Translations under genes and position numbers: made by a program | Shown here: piece after piece, positions 46,236 to 58,400 of the stretch | Position numbering within the stretch: position 1 is the stretch's first letter | How the letters are laid out: each line of letters opens with the position of its first letter | Notes under the pieces: generated by a model | What the model was told of the DNA's origin: nothing | Seen by the model: the letters and a program-made list of their open reading frames with translations, nothing else | Databases searched by the model: none | DNA from: Bathymodiolus brooksi | Lineage: Eukaryota > Mollusca > Bivalvia > Mytilida > Modiolidae | Direction of reading: 5' to 3' | NCBI GenBank assembly: GCA_963680875.1 | Contig: OY804579.1 | Coordinates: forward strand, 24,537,804-24,601,803 | Length of the DNA: 64,000 nt

Positions 46236-47084
46236 AAACAAGAAAAGTCCTAAAGACAAAGGCAAAATTTAAATTTAAATGAAAAACCTATTCATAATAT
46301 AACATATACAAATAATCTATGACATATTTTGTAATGAATGCACTCTTGTTATGTCACTTAATAGCGTGACTGTTACTGCATACCCTCTTTTTGTCAACCT
46401 TTATGCCACATAACATACTTGGGATTTTCTTAAGAGCACCATCTTGGCATTATGACACAGTACAATAAAACTCTCAGCCAAACTTACTGCAACCAACTTC
46501 CAGCACAAATTCCAAACGCATAAATTCATGTATTTTTACACATGTTTAGAAAATTTCTAATATATGTGTAAGATTCATTTCCTAGTATATCTGTTTATTG
46601 GAATAGATGATAATGGGACAGACTTGCTGGTTTTAAATTAACAAATGAAGTTGAAAATTGTTCAATAAATTATCGGAAGCATTGGGGTTTTTTGTATTTC
46701 GATAAATTAAAAACATTAACAATTTACATTTATAGAAAAAAAAATAACATAGACATTTCCAAAAACATACAGAAAAAGTAAAAAAAAAACATGAACAACA
46801 CGAACCGCTTTACAACTCTGGTGGTGAAACCAGCTGTTCGCGCAAGGATAAGCAGTCTCTATTTCCTGTAAGACAAATATAGGTGCATCAATATATCAAA
46901 CACAATCAACAAGTCAAGCTAAAATATGCAGAGTTTATTCAATGGCATTTCAGTCCAGTCAATCTATCGCTAAAATGGCAAAACATCAACAAAATTGCAA
47001 CAGAAAGTATTGCACTTGTTTTAACACCAGAAAACCATCATAAATCACATACTAAAAGTCTACCACGATTGCATTGGTGCAAAA
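46236..47084. other. Intergenic, AT-rich
   Basis: No gene supported. The ORF at 46883-47155 has no motif and runs into degenerate repeat. Confidence 0.5.
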
Positions 47085-47690
47085 TGGTGAATTTTGGTAA
47101 AATCTGTGTTTTTCACATAAAATCGTTGAAAACTGGAAAAATATTTTATTTTTAATACCACAATGATAACTATTGCAATTGATTACCAAATATGATGTTA
47201 ATAAGTCATGTCAAGTAACAGAATTAAACAAATATATAATTCTGTTATAGTCAAGTTTATTTTGGGGTAAAATCTGTATTTTTTATTGAAAAAGTGAGGA
47301 AAACAGGAAAAGTATTTATTTTCCAAACCGGAAAGATAACAGTCATATAAAATTTGTTAAAAGTTTGCTTAAAGGTTATTTGAAATAATTAATGTGAACA
47401 AAATCACAATTTCGTCTTACAATTGAAAAGAAATTTTGAGACAAAAATTGTAGATTTTATGACGAAACGCAAAAAATGGAGTACTTTTTTTCTTGTTTTG
47501 ATGGGAAGCATATTGAGTTAGTAAAATGTTAGCATAAATACTAGTAAACTATTTGAATTAATCAAATGATAGAACACGTTTTGAAAATAATGGCATATAT
47601 TTTGTGCCAAAAACTATATTTTTGTGGGAAAAAAAGCTGAATACTGATAATATTTTATTCTCAACTTTAGATGATTTCACGCCTCACAAT
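47085..47690. repeat. Degenerate tandem repeat, period about 165-175 bases
   Basis: Four diverged copies can be followed by the phrase ggtaaaatctgtgtttttca (47094), ggggtaaaatctgtattttt (47263), attgtagattttatgacgaa (47447) and aaaaactatatttttgtggg (47610), each followed by an A-rich then atatttta-type stretch. Alignment by eye only. Confidence 0.45.
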
Positions 47691-48417
47691 GTTTAAATTG
47701 CCACGCCTGTTTAATTGAAGTCAAAGTCCTAACTGTGCTGAATGAAGCTGGGTTTAAGAAGGATTAAAGGACCAACTTTAGAGTAAAATATGTAAAAACA
47801 CAACACGATTACTGTTTGAAATTATGCAAATGGTCAAATATATTTGCGTACTCGTTCGTAAGGATTCACGATTTTTTTCTGCGCCAGGTGTCGCTGCTGT
47901 GAGACATTCTAACATTATGCTTGGTTATTTTAAATAATTTTCACTCATTTCCATAATTGTTTTTAAATAAATAACTAATAGTATATGCCTCTAAGATTAT
48001 TCTTCACACGTTTTTACACGTTCGCGAGTTCAAAGTTTTGCTTCCATTATCTTGATTATCTCCCCTTATAGGAATGGACGCCTGTCGGCGCAGTTAATAG
48101 TAAGACGAACTATTGTATTCTTTAAAGCATAATTTCATGCAGTCGCACCAGGTAGATTTTGGTAGACTTTTAGTATGTTGTTTTGCAACCTATTAACTAC
48201 CAAAAAATCCAAAAAATATTTATGTTGCAATTAAGTTGATGTTTTCCGTATATTGACTGGACTATTTAACAAACCCCAGCAAATATTATATCATTTCATC
48301 TGTCAATTTCTGTCCTTTCTTATTACAAAGACTTTTTTGGTTTAAAAACAATATCATCCTGATCATAGGATGATATTTTTTAAGCAAATAAATCTTGTAA
48401 TCAGAAAAGTTTGAAGA
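47691..48417. other. Intergenic, nothing recognised
   Basis: AT-rich; no coding frame or repeat that I can support. Confidence 0.4.
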
Positions 48418-48650
48418 TTTGATAGGAGTATTCAGAAACGTAAATCTAAGGACAGACAATACAAATTGTACAAGACATAGGACAAAGGATAAACAATTGT
48501 CAACAAAACAGAATAAGATTACCATAAGATTGAGCAACACGAACCCGACTAAAATATGGGGTGAACTCAGGTGCTCCGGAAGGGTAGGCAATTCCTGCGT
48601 CACTAGTGGCACACATCATGTTAAATCCGCTGATTCGTGTTTTCGATAAT
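48418..48650 (+). repeat. M1 dispersed repeat
   Basis: Contains cacgaacccgactaaaatat, gaactcaggtgctccggaag and gtcactagtggcacacatca, a series I recall as typical of mytilid genomes. The ORF at 48286-48612 on the minus strand crosses it and is not a gene. Confidence 0.65.
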
Positions 48651-51135
48651 AGGTCATGAACGAGGAAAAAAATAGGAGATTGTGACTACGACAAATGCAA
48701 CATAATAGCTTAGTTTATTTCCCTGAAATAGAAATTAATAGTAACAATTAAAAAATCAGTAATTATATTTTAAACATATCTTCAACTCAAGTATCAGTAC
48801 AAAAATATCAGAATGCAGGGACACACACACACACACAGGAATGGCAGAATGATTTCACGAAGACAGTTGTTTCAGAAAGTAGTAAATAATTGTCCAAATG
48901 TGCTATATTTGTAAAGGTATTTATAAATACGTATCTATATAGTTCGGAAAAACATCGAGAGGCGAAAGTCGACTGCTATGTCAAGTACCCGTTGTAGCAG
49001 TGGTTTATATTCAATATTGAAAATTGTCCCTTACTATGCAGCCCATTAAAATAACCCAAGTTTAAAATTGGCGTGTACACTTGAAATTGTGTGCAAGAGT
49101 TTTGAAAAGTCACACAGGCAACTTTAAACCGAAATTTGTACACACGTTATTTTTAGAATTGCATACAGGCAATTTATTATATTTATGTCTGTCCAGAGCC
49201 AGGATAATCACAGGGTCCTGTTGTTGTTGTCAGTACACGGAATTGTTATTCTTACCAGAGTGGTTCGTGATGTTGTGGGTTGGTTATATTATCGACCATC
49301 ACTGCTTGGCTTTTTATTTTCAGTACTTGGTTATATTTAATGAATTCACGATATTCTTTTATTGATATTTATAAGATGTATGATTATGGAATCATGTAAT
49401 ACATGGTCAGAAAGCTAGTACTGAATTTCCAGCGGCATATATACCGGTATTCTAGTGTTCAATGATTTGAGGTGATATTTGTTGAATTGCTGAACATCAC
49501 TGTTTAAATTTTCTTTTCATAATAGTGACAATTTAAATTGGTGTATTAACGGAGGAAACATTATAGACATATTTATCTTAAACGCTGGAAATAGGAAAAA
49601 TACAATTTCCAATTGAGCTCGATTAAACAAATAACAAAGAGAGAGACAGATAATTGCAAGTGTTAAAGAACATAGGAGGGCTCGTGTCTTACATATAGTG
49701 GTGTCTAACACATACTATATTGAATTTTTGTTTTGCTTTTCTTCGTCTTGTTTCTTGTGTACCCAATGTTGCCAGTTTCTTTGGATTGCCCATTTTTGAT
49801 TGACCCTTTCGGTATTCTCTAACATTTATTGAATACATGTTACAAGGAGATAAAAGAGATATATCATACATTTTACTTTCAGTAGACGTTTCTTAATTCA
49901 ACGATTAGAAATAATATTCTCTGTAAGTAAGATACACATGTACATGTATAATTAATTTCAGTTTCAATGTTGTCTATTGTTAAGAAATACATGACTACAA
50001 AAGAACAAATTGTAAGCTTCAAATTTATTTTGTTTGCAATCAAATATAACGTTTCGTTGCCGTTTCTGCATAATGCTATTTTTACTTTCAGTTTCAGTCA
50101 GATTTTCAGAAAATTGTATCTTACGTTTTCTGAAAATTTTATCTCAAGTTTTATCTTAAATTTTCAGAAAGTTAAAGTTTTATCTTAAGTTTTAAGGACA
50201 TTCAATGTCTTCTTTTAATCAGTTATATTTTCTTAATTTATCTTGTCATTTTCCAAAACCGTATGACTTAGACCTTAAACTTTGAATATGATGTTGGATT
50301 AAGATAAAGGTTATCACTGCTATCTTCTTATTTTAATACTAACTACAAATTCAGTACCACGTATATACTATACAATATATATCACGTGCTATTCGGTATA
50401 GAAAATCTTTGATCAAGTTACTAAGTCCAATTAAAATAAATTACGACAATGTACTGTTTTAGTCCAAGGTAGGGCTAAAACTCCATTATTGATCTTTACT
50501 TTGATTTTACACTTCTATTATATTAATCCTGTTTTAGTCTCGTACTCATGGGACAAAAAATATAAATATTGTATAGGGTTCGTGACTAAAACATGCTAGA
50601 AATATATAAGAAATATTTGTGTAAGTATTTCCTATTAACAGGTGGTTTATTAAATTTACGTTAATATATAAAGATATACATAACAATTTTTTTTTACAAA
50701 TTACAAAATAACTATTCTCTGTCCAACATGATGACCGGTTTTCCAAAAATATGGTAGTTAGTATTTTATAGGCTTATTTTCTTTTAAATTATTTTGCACT
50801 ACAAATCCTAAGCAGCAAACCCTACCAGGGTAAATGGTTCATGTTTTATATGACGTTTTGAATGAATGAATTCGCCCTTGAATATCTCCAAGGAGATTTA
50901 AAATTCCTTGAGAATAACAAATAATAATAAAAAGAAATAAATGGCAATTGAAAATATAAAAGATTGAATAAATTTGCTATAACATATTGCTACAAATTTG
51001 AAATAATAAATTAGAAAAAAATTGTGATGTTGCCCATGCGTCTATCCGAACATAGCTGTGTTCCTTTTGTTTGACAGGGTTTGATTTTTTTATAATCTGT
51101 TAAATAATCTAATAAGAAGATTTTGCCTCATTTTC
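48651..51135. other. Intergenic, AT-rich, no supported gene
   Basis: Includes an (AC)n run at 48822-48838 and a T-rich inverted-repeat cluster at 50090-50180 (ttttcagaaaa against ttttctgaaaa). Short open frames at 49081, 49517, 49967 and 50546 have no motif, splice or promoter context. Confidence 0.45.
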
Positions 51136-51341
51136 AGTGCTATCACCACTAACGTTGCGAGTTCGAATCCCGCTCAGGCGAGGTGTACACGATACAACAT
51201 TATGTGATAAAGTTTGTCAGTGCCTTGCGACAGGTCTGTGATTTTCTCCTGGTACTCTGGTTTCCTCCACCAATTAAACTTGCCGCCACGATATAACTGA
51301 AATATTGTTGAAAGTGGCGTAAAACACCATAAACCAAACCC
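51136..51341 (+). repeat. tRNA-related SINE, family S2, copy 3 (5' truncated)
   Basis: Starts within the head at cagtgctatcaccact, has gagttcgaatcccgc (box B-like), tatgtgataaagtttgtcag and the shared 3' block ccacgatataactgaaatat, ending accataaaccaaac. Confidence 0.85.
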
Positions 51342-51540
51342 CTGATCCTGCGATATTTTGTTTGGAATTTGGAACTGTTTAGATACGTGTCCTGAACGTA
51401 TCAATTATTCTACCAGACTTGAATATATTACAATAGAGAGAGAGTGTGTGTGTTATAATCTTAAATCTCAACAAATGTGAGTTAAGTTGACATACAAATG
51501 GTTTAGAGTTGAACTGGTATTACAAACAGTACCGACATAT

Positions 51541-51990
51541 CTTTATTTCTCAAACTGACTGTGCATAGCATATATAACAGAGAAATCACACAGAAAATGA
51601 ACTGATTAAACTATATACAATATATACAAGTATAGTAAATCGACAGATGGAATTAGACGGCAGGACAAACTATCAAATTTATATATCTAAGAAATTTACA
51701 TAGTGTTTGCAGGATTGTTTTCCGTTTGTTAGTCATTAAAGTTTTGAATGTTACAATATTTGGAAGCTTTATTAGATATTTTAGAAGGAGTGATTTACAT
51801 TTTTCGCTTACATTAGTAAATTCAAATATGCAATAATATCCGTCTTCAATTTGATTATTTTGACAAAGTTCGCAATAGCTGTTTTCTCTAGGAATATTAC
51901 TCCATCTTCCCTTTTCGATGGACATTATTTGTTTGGTTAGTAGTTTTAAATTTACATAAAAGAAGGAAATTTTGTCCATCTAAAAGATTA
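51541..51990 (-). mobile_element. LINE C 3'-end fragment, minus strand
   Basis: Encodes a decayed tail (EKGRWSNIPRENSYCELCQ, NQIEDGYYCIFEF; the knuckle His is Tyr-Cys here) and shares its 3' UTR with 18886-19108. A frameshift precedes IEKGRW. Confidence 0.82.
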
Positions 51991-52002
51991 CGAAGAGTTT
52001 GA

Positions 52003-52350
52003 AGATACCAAAGGGGTAATCAGAATCCATAAATCTAAGATACCAAAGGGGTAATCAGAATCCATAAATCTAAGATACCTAAGGGGTAATCAGAATCCAT
52101 CAATCTAAGATACCAAAGGGGTAATCAGAATCCATAAATCTAAGATACCAAAGGGGTAATCAGAATCCATAAATCTAAGATACCAAAGGGGTAATCAGAA
52201 TCCATCAATCTAAGATACCTAAGGGGTAATCAGAATCCATCAATCTAAGATACCAAAGGGGTAATCAGAATCCATAAATCTAAGATACCAAAGGGGTAAT
52301 CAGAATCCATAAATCTAAGATACCAAAGGGGTAATCAGAATCCATAATCC
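52003..52350 (+). repeat. 35-bp minisatellite, about 10 copies
   Basis: Unit: cagaatccataaatctaaga plus taccaaaggggtaat, with two variant positions (atcaatc for ataaatc, taccta for tacca). The phrase gataccaaaggggtaat also stands alone at 12275 and matches the edge of M1-type repeats, indicating where the unit came from. Confidence 0.93.
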
Positions 52351-52683
52351 ATAATCGTTCAGAAGTAATAATTAAAAAAAAAACTTGTAACAATGAACAA
52401 ATGGACTATCTGTGTGAATAGACACCTTTTCAAGTAACATAGTTGGTACTTCATATGATTCAAAGGGGAGCTTATTCAAAATAAATCCCAAAACGGCTAA
52501 TGATAAAAAAAATGAATAATAATAAATTTATGCTTGTAATAAAAAATCCAAAGGGAACACATTTATGATTATTTTCCAAACTTTTCCAACATAAAATATT
52601 CTTTATCTGTATGATATATCCAGTTTAAAGAAAGAAAAAACTTAACTGACATTCCCTACAATATTTAACTCAGTAGTCCGTTA
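52351..52683. other. Intergenic, AT-rich
   Basis: No gene or repeat recognised. Confidence 0.45.
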
Positions 52684-52926
52684 GGGGTCTTCGTGGACAT
52701 GATCGTTTGGTAGTTGGATTTACAACTACCTATGTAATCAGTACCTATCACCACTAACGTTATGAGTTCGAATCTCGCCCAGGCGATACAACATTATGTG
52801 ATAAATTTTGCCAGCGACTTGTGGCAGGTACGTGGTTTTCTCTGTGCACTCCGTTTTCCTCCACCAATAAAACTGACCCCCACGATATAACTGAAATTTG
52901 TTGAAAGTGGTGTTAAGCACCAAACC
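52684..52926 (+). repeat. tRNA-related SINE, family S2, copy 4 (most complete)
   Basis: Head with ggtagttggatttacaacta, box B-like gagttcgaatctcgcc, tatgtgataaattttgccag, ctccaccaataaaactgacc and the shared 3' block ccacgatataactgaaattt, ending ttaagcaccaaaccc. Confidence 0.88.
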
Positions 52927-53214
52927 CAGTAGTCCGTACGTTTCCAATCGTGTAGTTTACATTTTATCTATGCTTTTTTTTATTGTATAGAACGCTGGGT
53001 TTTATGCAAATTTCGATTTTTTTCGTAGCATTTCTGAAATTATAATTCAAATCGTTTGACTGTTCATTACTATAGCATGCAGCTAACTTACGTTATAAAT
53101 AACGTTTTTACCTGCATTAGAATGGAATAAACCCACAAAAATAATGTGGCATGTATATTACAATGAAATAAATTTGATAATTGGGATTGTATAGTGGTGC
53201 GTGAATAGGTCAAC

Positions 53215-53395
53215 AGATAAGAAAAGTTTGTTTGTAGATGCCAAAAGAGTTATCGGAAGTCATAAATCGAAGACGGGCAGGCAATGCAATGGCCAATCGA
53301 AAAAGGAAAAAATGATAAACAGTGGTCTAATAAAAACTACACAGAAAACTGAAGATTGAGCAGCACGAATCCCACTTAAAACCCGGACGGAATTC
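53215..53395 (+). repeat. M1 dispersed repeat, partial
   Basis: Carries gccaaaagagttatcggaag, agattgagcagcacgaatcc and cacttaaaaccc, the 5' part of the series seen at 48418-48560. Confidence 0.5.
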
Positions 53396-54514
53396 TGTCG
53401 GTGACAATTTGAGTCTTTAGTTTTACATTGTATGGCAGTTCCAGGCTTTGTACCATGATCCGCCAGTCTGATTGTACAAACTATTTGAGTGCTACCAAAA
53501 TCTGTCGAAAATAATTTAAAATAGTAAGAAACAGCGAATTTTCTTTATTTAACTATTTATTATGCCATTCATAATACATCTGCTCAAAATCTTTCCAAAA
53601 TAAATGCTATGATTAATCCGCTTGTTGTCGAATCTTTAACAGTTAATAACACTACACGAAGAAGGAATATATTATATGTATAATTTTGTACCAACTAATT
53701 TTAAAGAGTGTGATTTAGATTTGAAGATTACTTAAATATAGATAGACCTAACATCATGTACACCTTGCATAGGCTACACCAAGGTGCATGCCGATATGGC
53801 TTGTAAACGTCCGTTATATTTCTTAATATGTTCATAATAAAACTCTTTTCTTATGACTTTAAGACTTATACTCTTATTTTACATATACTCGTCAACTAAA
53901 TCTATACTTCTAACTGTTAACAAGTAATACCACCCCGCGCTGTACTAGTTAAAACTTCAATGTTTGCACTGTCCAAGTTTGTGCCGTCATTAGGTTAACG
54001 TTAGATACAAGCGTCTTTGTGATTCAAGCGCACATGTAACCACTTATGGAACAGCAGCGTCACCAAACGGGAGAAGCGGTGAATGATCCCTATTAGATAG
54101 TGTAATTCTGAAAAGATTCGAACATGTCTCTTGTTACAATTACACTATTAATTGATTGATGAAACTTGGCTTTCTGGTATTGTTTTATCTTTTAACATAT
54201 CATGGTCATATATATTAAACACAGTAATCAAATTATTACCTCATATTCATCTATTGATACAAGGTTATTATGTAATACATTATCCTAATTTCGTAAGGTG
54301 ACGGATGTTAGAACAGATAAAGAAGATATCTACAATTGTTGCCCTTTCAAGTAGGACTGTGTTTACCTATCTACATTGTTTCTTTGTAGCAGACATGTCT
54401 TTCAATCTTTCCTGATTAGGATATTGTGTCTCTGTAGCAGTAATGTTTTTAAAGTTTTCATCTTCATTACATTTTCCTCTTATAACAGACCTGACCTTTA
54501 TGTTTTCTTTTTGC
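53396..54514. other. Intergenic, contains the source copy of a 71-bp duplication
   Basis: No gene seen. The block at 54186-54256 (tatcttttaacatatcatgg to ttcatctattg) recurs at 55391-55461 with one mismatch. Confidence 0.6.
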
Positions 54515-54680
54515 GGTCACCAAAATGACTTAGCCCTAAACGGAACATCTGCGTCACAAATGACCACGGATAAGTTCCACTTGTTGTAAACACTTTCCGA
54601 TCCTTTGCTCATTCATGACTTATTACCGGCATTGTAACTAAGGCAACACGACGGTTGCCACGAGTGGAACAGGAATTGCT
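54515..54680 (-). repeat. M1 dispersed repeat, cut by the second 41-bp array
   Basis: Contains tcacaaatgaccacggataa and cacgagtggaacaggaattg; in other copies the series goes on with cttccggagc, but here it is interrupted by the satellite at 54681. Confidence 0.65.
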
Positions 54681-55393
54681 AAAAAAAAGTCAAATATACC
54701 ACACGGTCGAAACAGTTCCCCTCAAAAAAGCCAAATATACCACACGGTCGAAACAGTTCCCCTCAAAAAAGTCAAATATACCACACGGTCGAAACAGTTC
54801 CCCTCAAAAAAGCCAAATATACCACACGGTCGAAACAGTTCCCCTCAAAAAAGTCAAATATACCACACGGTCGAAACAGTTCCCCTCAAAAAAGTCAAAT
54901 ATACCACACGGTCGAAACAGTTCCCCTCAAAAAAGTCAAATATACCACATGGTCGAAACAGTTCCCCTCAAAAAAGTCAAATATACCACACGGTCGAAAC
55001 AGTTCCCCTCAAAAAAGTCAAATATACCACACGGTCGAAACAGTTCCCCTCAAAAAAGTCAAATATACCACACGGTCGAAACAGCTCCCCTCAAAAAAGT
55101 CAAATATACCACACGGTCGAAACAGTTCCCCTCAAAAAAGTCAAATATACCACACGGTCGAAACAGTTCCCCTCAAAAAAGTCAAATATACGACACGGTC
55201 GAAACAGTTCCCCTCAAAAAAGTCAAATATACCACACGGTCGAAACAGTTCCCCTCAAAAAAGCCAAATATACCACACGGTCGAAACAGTTCCCCTCAAA
55301 AAGTCAAATATACCACACGGACGAAACAGTTCCCCTCAAAAAAGTCAAATATACCACACGGTCGAAACAGTTCCCCTCAAAAAAGTCAAATAT
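54681..55393 (+). repeat. 41-bp satellite array 2, about 17 copies
   Basis: The same monomer as array 1, in the same orientation, 8.4 kb downstream. It starts in an A-run after M1 and ends at aaatat, where the 71-bp duplicated block begins. Variants such as gccaaata occur in both arrays. Confidence 0.96.
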
Positions 55394-55461
55394 CTTTTAA
55401 CATATCATGGTCATATATATTAAACACAGTAATCAAATTATTATCTCATATTCATCTATTG
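55391..55461 (+). repeat. 71-bp direct repeat, second copy
   Basis: Matches 54186-54256 at an offset of 1205 with one substitution (ttatct for ttacct). It sits exactly between array 2 and the 75-bp array. Confidence 0.93.
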
Positions 55462-58400
55462 CTCTAACCCACGATCTACCACACTCGAGGCGAGCACGCT
55501 AACCATTAGCATCATGAGAATCAGCATCCTCGTTGGCTCTAACCCACGATCTACCACACTCGAGGCGAGCATGCTAACCATTAGCATCATGAGAATCAGC
55601 ATCCTTGTTGGCTTTAACCCACGATCTACCACACTCGAGGCGATCACGCTAACCATTAGCATCATGGGAATCAGCATCCTCGTTGTCGCTAACCCACGAT
55701 CTACCACACTCGAGGCGAGCACGCTAACCATTAGCATCATGAGAATCAGCATCCTCGTTGTCTCTAACCCACGATCTACCACACTCGAGGCGAGCACGCT
55801 AACCATTAGCATCATGAGAATCAGCATCCTCGTTGTCGCTAACCCACGATCTACCACACTCGAGACGAGCACGCTAACCATTAGCATCATGAGAATCAGC
55901 ATCCTCTTTGTCTCTAACCCACGATCTACCACACTCGAGGCGAGCACGCTAACCATTAGCATCATGAGAATCAGCATCCTCGTTGTCTCTAACCCACGAT
56001 CTACCACACTCGAGGCGAGCACGCTAACCATTAGCATCATGAGAATCAGCATCCTCGCTGTCTCTAACCCACGATCTACCACACTCGAGGCGAGCATGCT
56101 AACCATTAGCATCATGAGAATCAGCATCCTCGTTGTCTTTAACCCACGATCTACCACACTCGAGGCGAGCACGCTAACCATTAGCATCATGAGAATCAGC
56201 ATCCTCATTGTCTCTAACCCACGATCTACCACACTCGAGGCGAGCATGCTAACCATTAGCATCATGAGAATCAGCATCCTCGTTGTCTCTAACCCACGAT
56301 CTACCACACTCGAGGCGAGCATGCTAACCATTAGCATCATGAGAATCAGCATCCTCGTTGTCTCTAACCCACGATCTACCACACTCGAGGCGAGCATGCT
56401 AACCATTAGCATCATGAGAATCAGCATCCTCGTTGGCTCTAACCCAGGATCTACCACACTCGAGGCGAGCATGCTAACCATTGGCATCATGAGAATCAGC
56501 ATCCTCGTTGTCTCTAACCCACGATCTACCACACTCGAGGCGAGCATGCTAACCATTAGCATCATGAGAATCAGCATCCTCGTTGTCTCTAACCCACGAT
56601 CTACCACACTCGAGGCGAGCACGCTAACCATTAGCATCATGAGAATCAGCATCCTCGTTGTCTCTAACCCACGATCTACCACACTCGAGGCGAGCACGCT
56701 AACCATTAGCATCATAAGAATCAGCATCCTCGTTGTCTCTAACCCACGATCTACCACACTCGAGGCGAGCACACTAACCATTAGCATCATGAGAATCAGC
56801 ATCCTCTTTGTCTCTAACCCACGATCTACCACACTCGAGGCGAGCATGCTAACCATTAGCATCATGAGAATCAGCATCCTCGTTGTCTCTAACCCACGAT
56901 CTACCACACTCGAGGCGAGCACGCTAACCATTAGCATCATGAGAATCAGCATCCTCGTTGTCTCTAACTCACGATCTACCACACTCGAGGCGAGCATGCT
57001 AACCATTAGCATCATGAGAATCAGCATCCTCGTTGTCTCTAACCCACGATCTACCACACTCGAGGCGAGCACGCTAACCATTAGCATCATGAGAATCAGC
57101 ATCCTCGTTGGCTCTAACCCACGATCTACCACACTCGAGGCGAGCATGCTAACCATTAGCATCATGAGAATCAGCATCCTCGTTGTCTCTAACCCACGAT
57201 CTACCACACTCGAGGCGAGCATGCTAACCATTAGCATCATGAGAATCAGCATCCTCGTTGTCTCTAACCCACGATCTACCACACTCGAGGCGAGCACGCT
57301 AACCATTAGCATCATGAGAATCAGCATCCTCGTTGTCTCTAACCCACGATCTACCACACTCGAGGCGAGCATGCTAACCATTAGCATCATGAGAATCAGC
57401 ATCCTCGTTGTCTCTAACCCACGATCTACCACACTCGAGGCGAGCACGCTAACCATTAGCATCATGAGAATCAGCATCCTCGTTGGCTCTAACCCACGAT
57501 CTACCACACTCGAGGCGAGCATGCTAACCATTAGGATCATGAGAATCAGCATCCTCGTTGTCTCTAACCCACGATCTACCACACTCGAGGCGAGCATGCT
57601 AACCATTAGCATCATGAGAATCAGCATCCTCGTTGTCTCTAACCCACGATCTACCACACTCGAGGCGAGCACGCTAACCATTAGCATCATGAGAATCAGC
57701 ATCCTCGTTGTCTCTAACCCACGATCTACCACACTCGAGGCGAGCATGCTAACCATTAGCATCATGAGAATCAGCATCCTCGTTGTCTCTAAACCACGAT
57801 CTACCACACTCGAGGCGAGCACGCTAAACATTAGCATCATGAGAATCAGCATCCTCGTTGGCTCTAACCCACGATCTACCACACTCGAGGCGAGCATGCT
57901 AACCATTAGCATCATGAAAATCAGCATCCTCGTTGTCTCTAACCCACGATCTACCACACTCGAGACGAGCACGCTAACCATTAGCATCATGAGAATAAGC
58001 ATTCTCGTTATCTCTAACCCACGATCTACCACACTCGAGGCGAGCATGCTAACCATTAGCATCATGAGAATCAGCATCCTCGTTGTCTCTAACCCACGAT
58101 CTACCACACTCGAGGCGAGCACGCTAACCATTAGCATCATGAGAATCAGCATCCTCGTTGGCTCTAACCCACGATCTACCACACTCGAGGCGAGCATGCT
58201 AACCATTAGCATCATGAGAATCAGCATCATTGTTGGCTCTAACCCACGATCTACCACACTCGAGGCGAGCACGCTAACCATTAGCATCATGAGAATCAGC
58301 ATCCTCGTTGGCTCTAACCCACGATCTACCACACTCGAGGCGAGCATGCTAACCATTAGCATCATGAGAATCAGCATCCTCGTTGTCGCTAACCCACGAT

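Noticed and set aside
34105..46282. Many open frames of 230-1116 codons across the 41-bp array as repeat-protein genes
   Set aside because: The monomer contains no stop trinucleotide on the plus strand, so any phase stays open. Overlapping frames in all three phases give the same 41-residue pattern, and there is no promoter, start or terminal domain.
48286..48612. 108-codon minus-strand ORF
   Set aside because: Lies over the dispersed M1 repeat; the same sequence recurs elsewhere in broken form.
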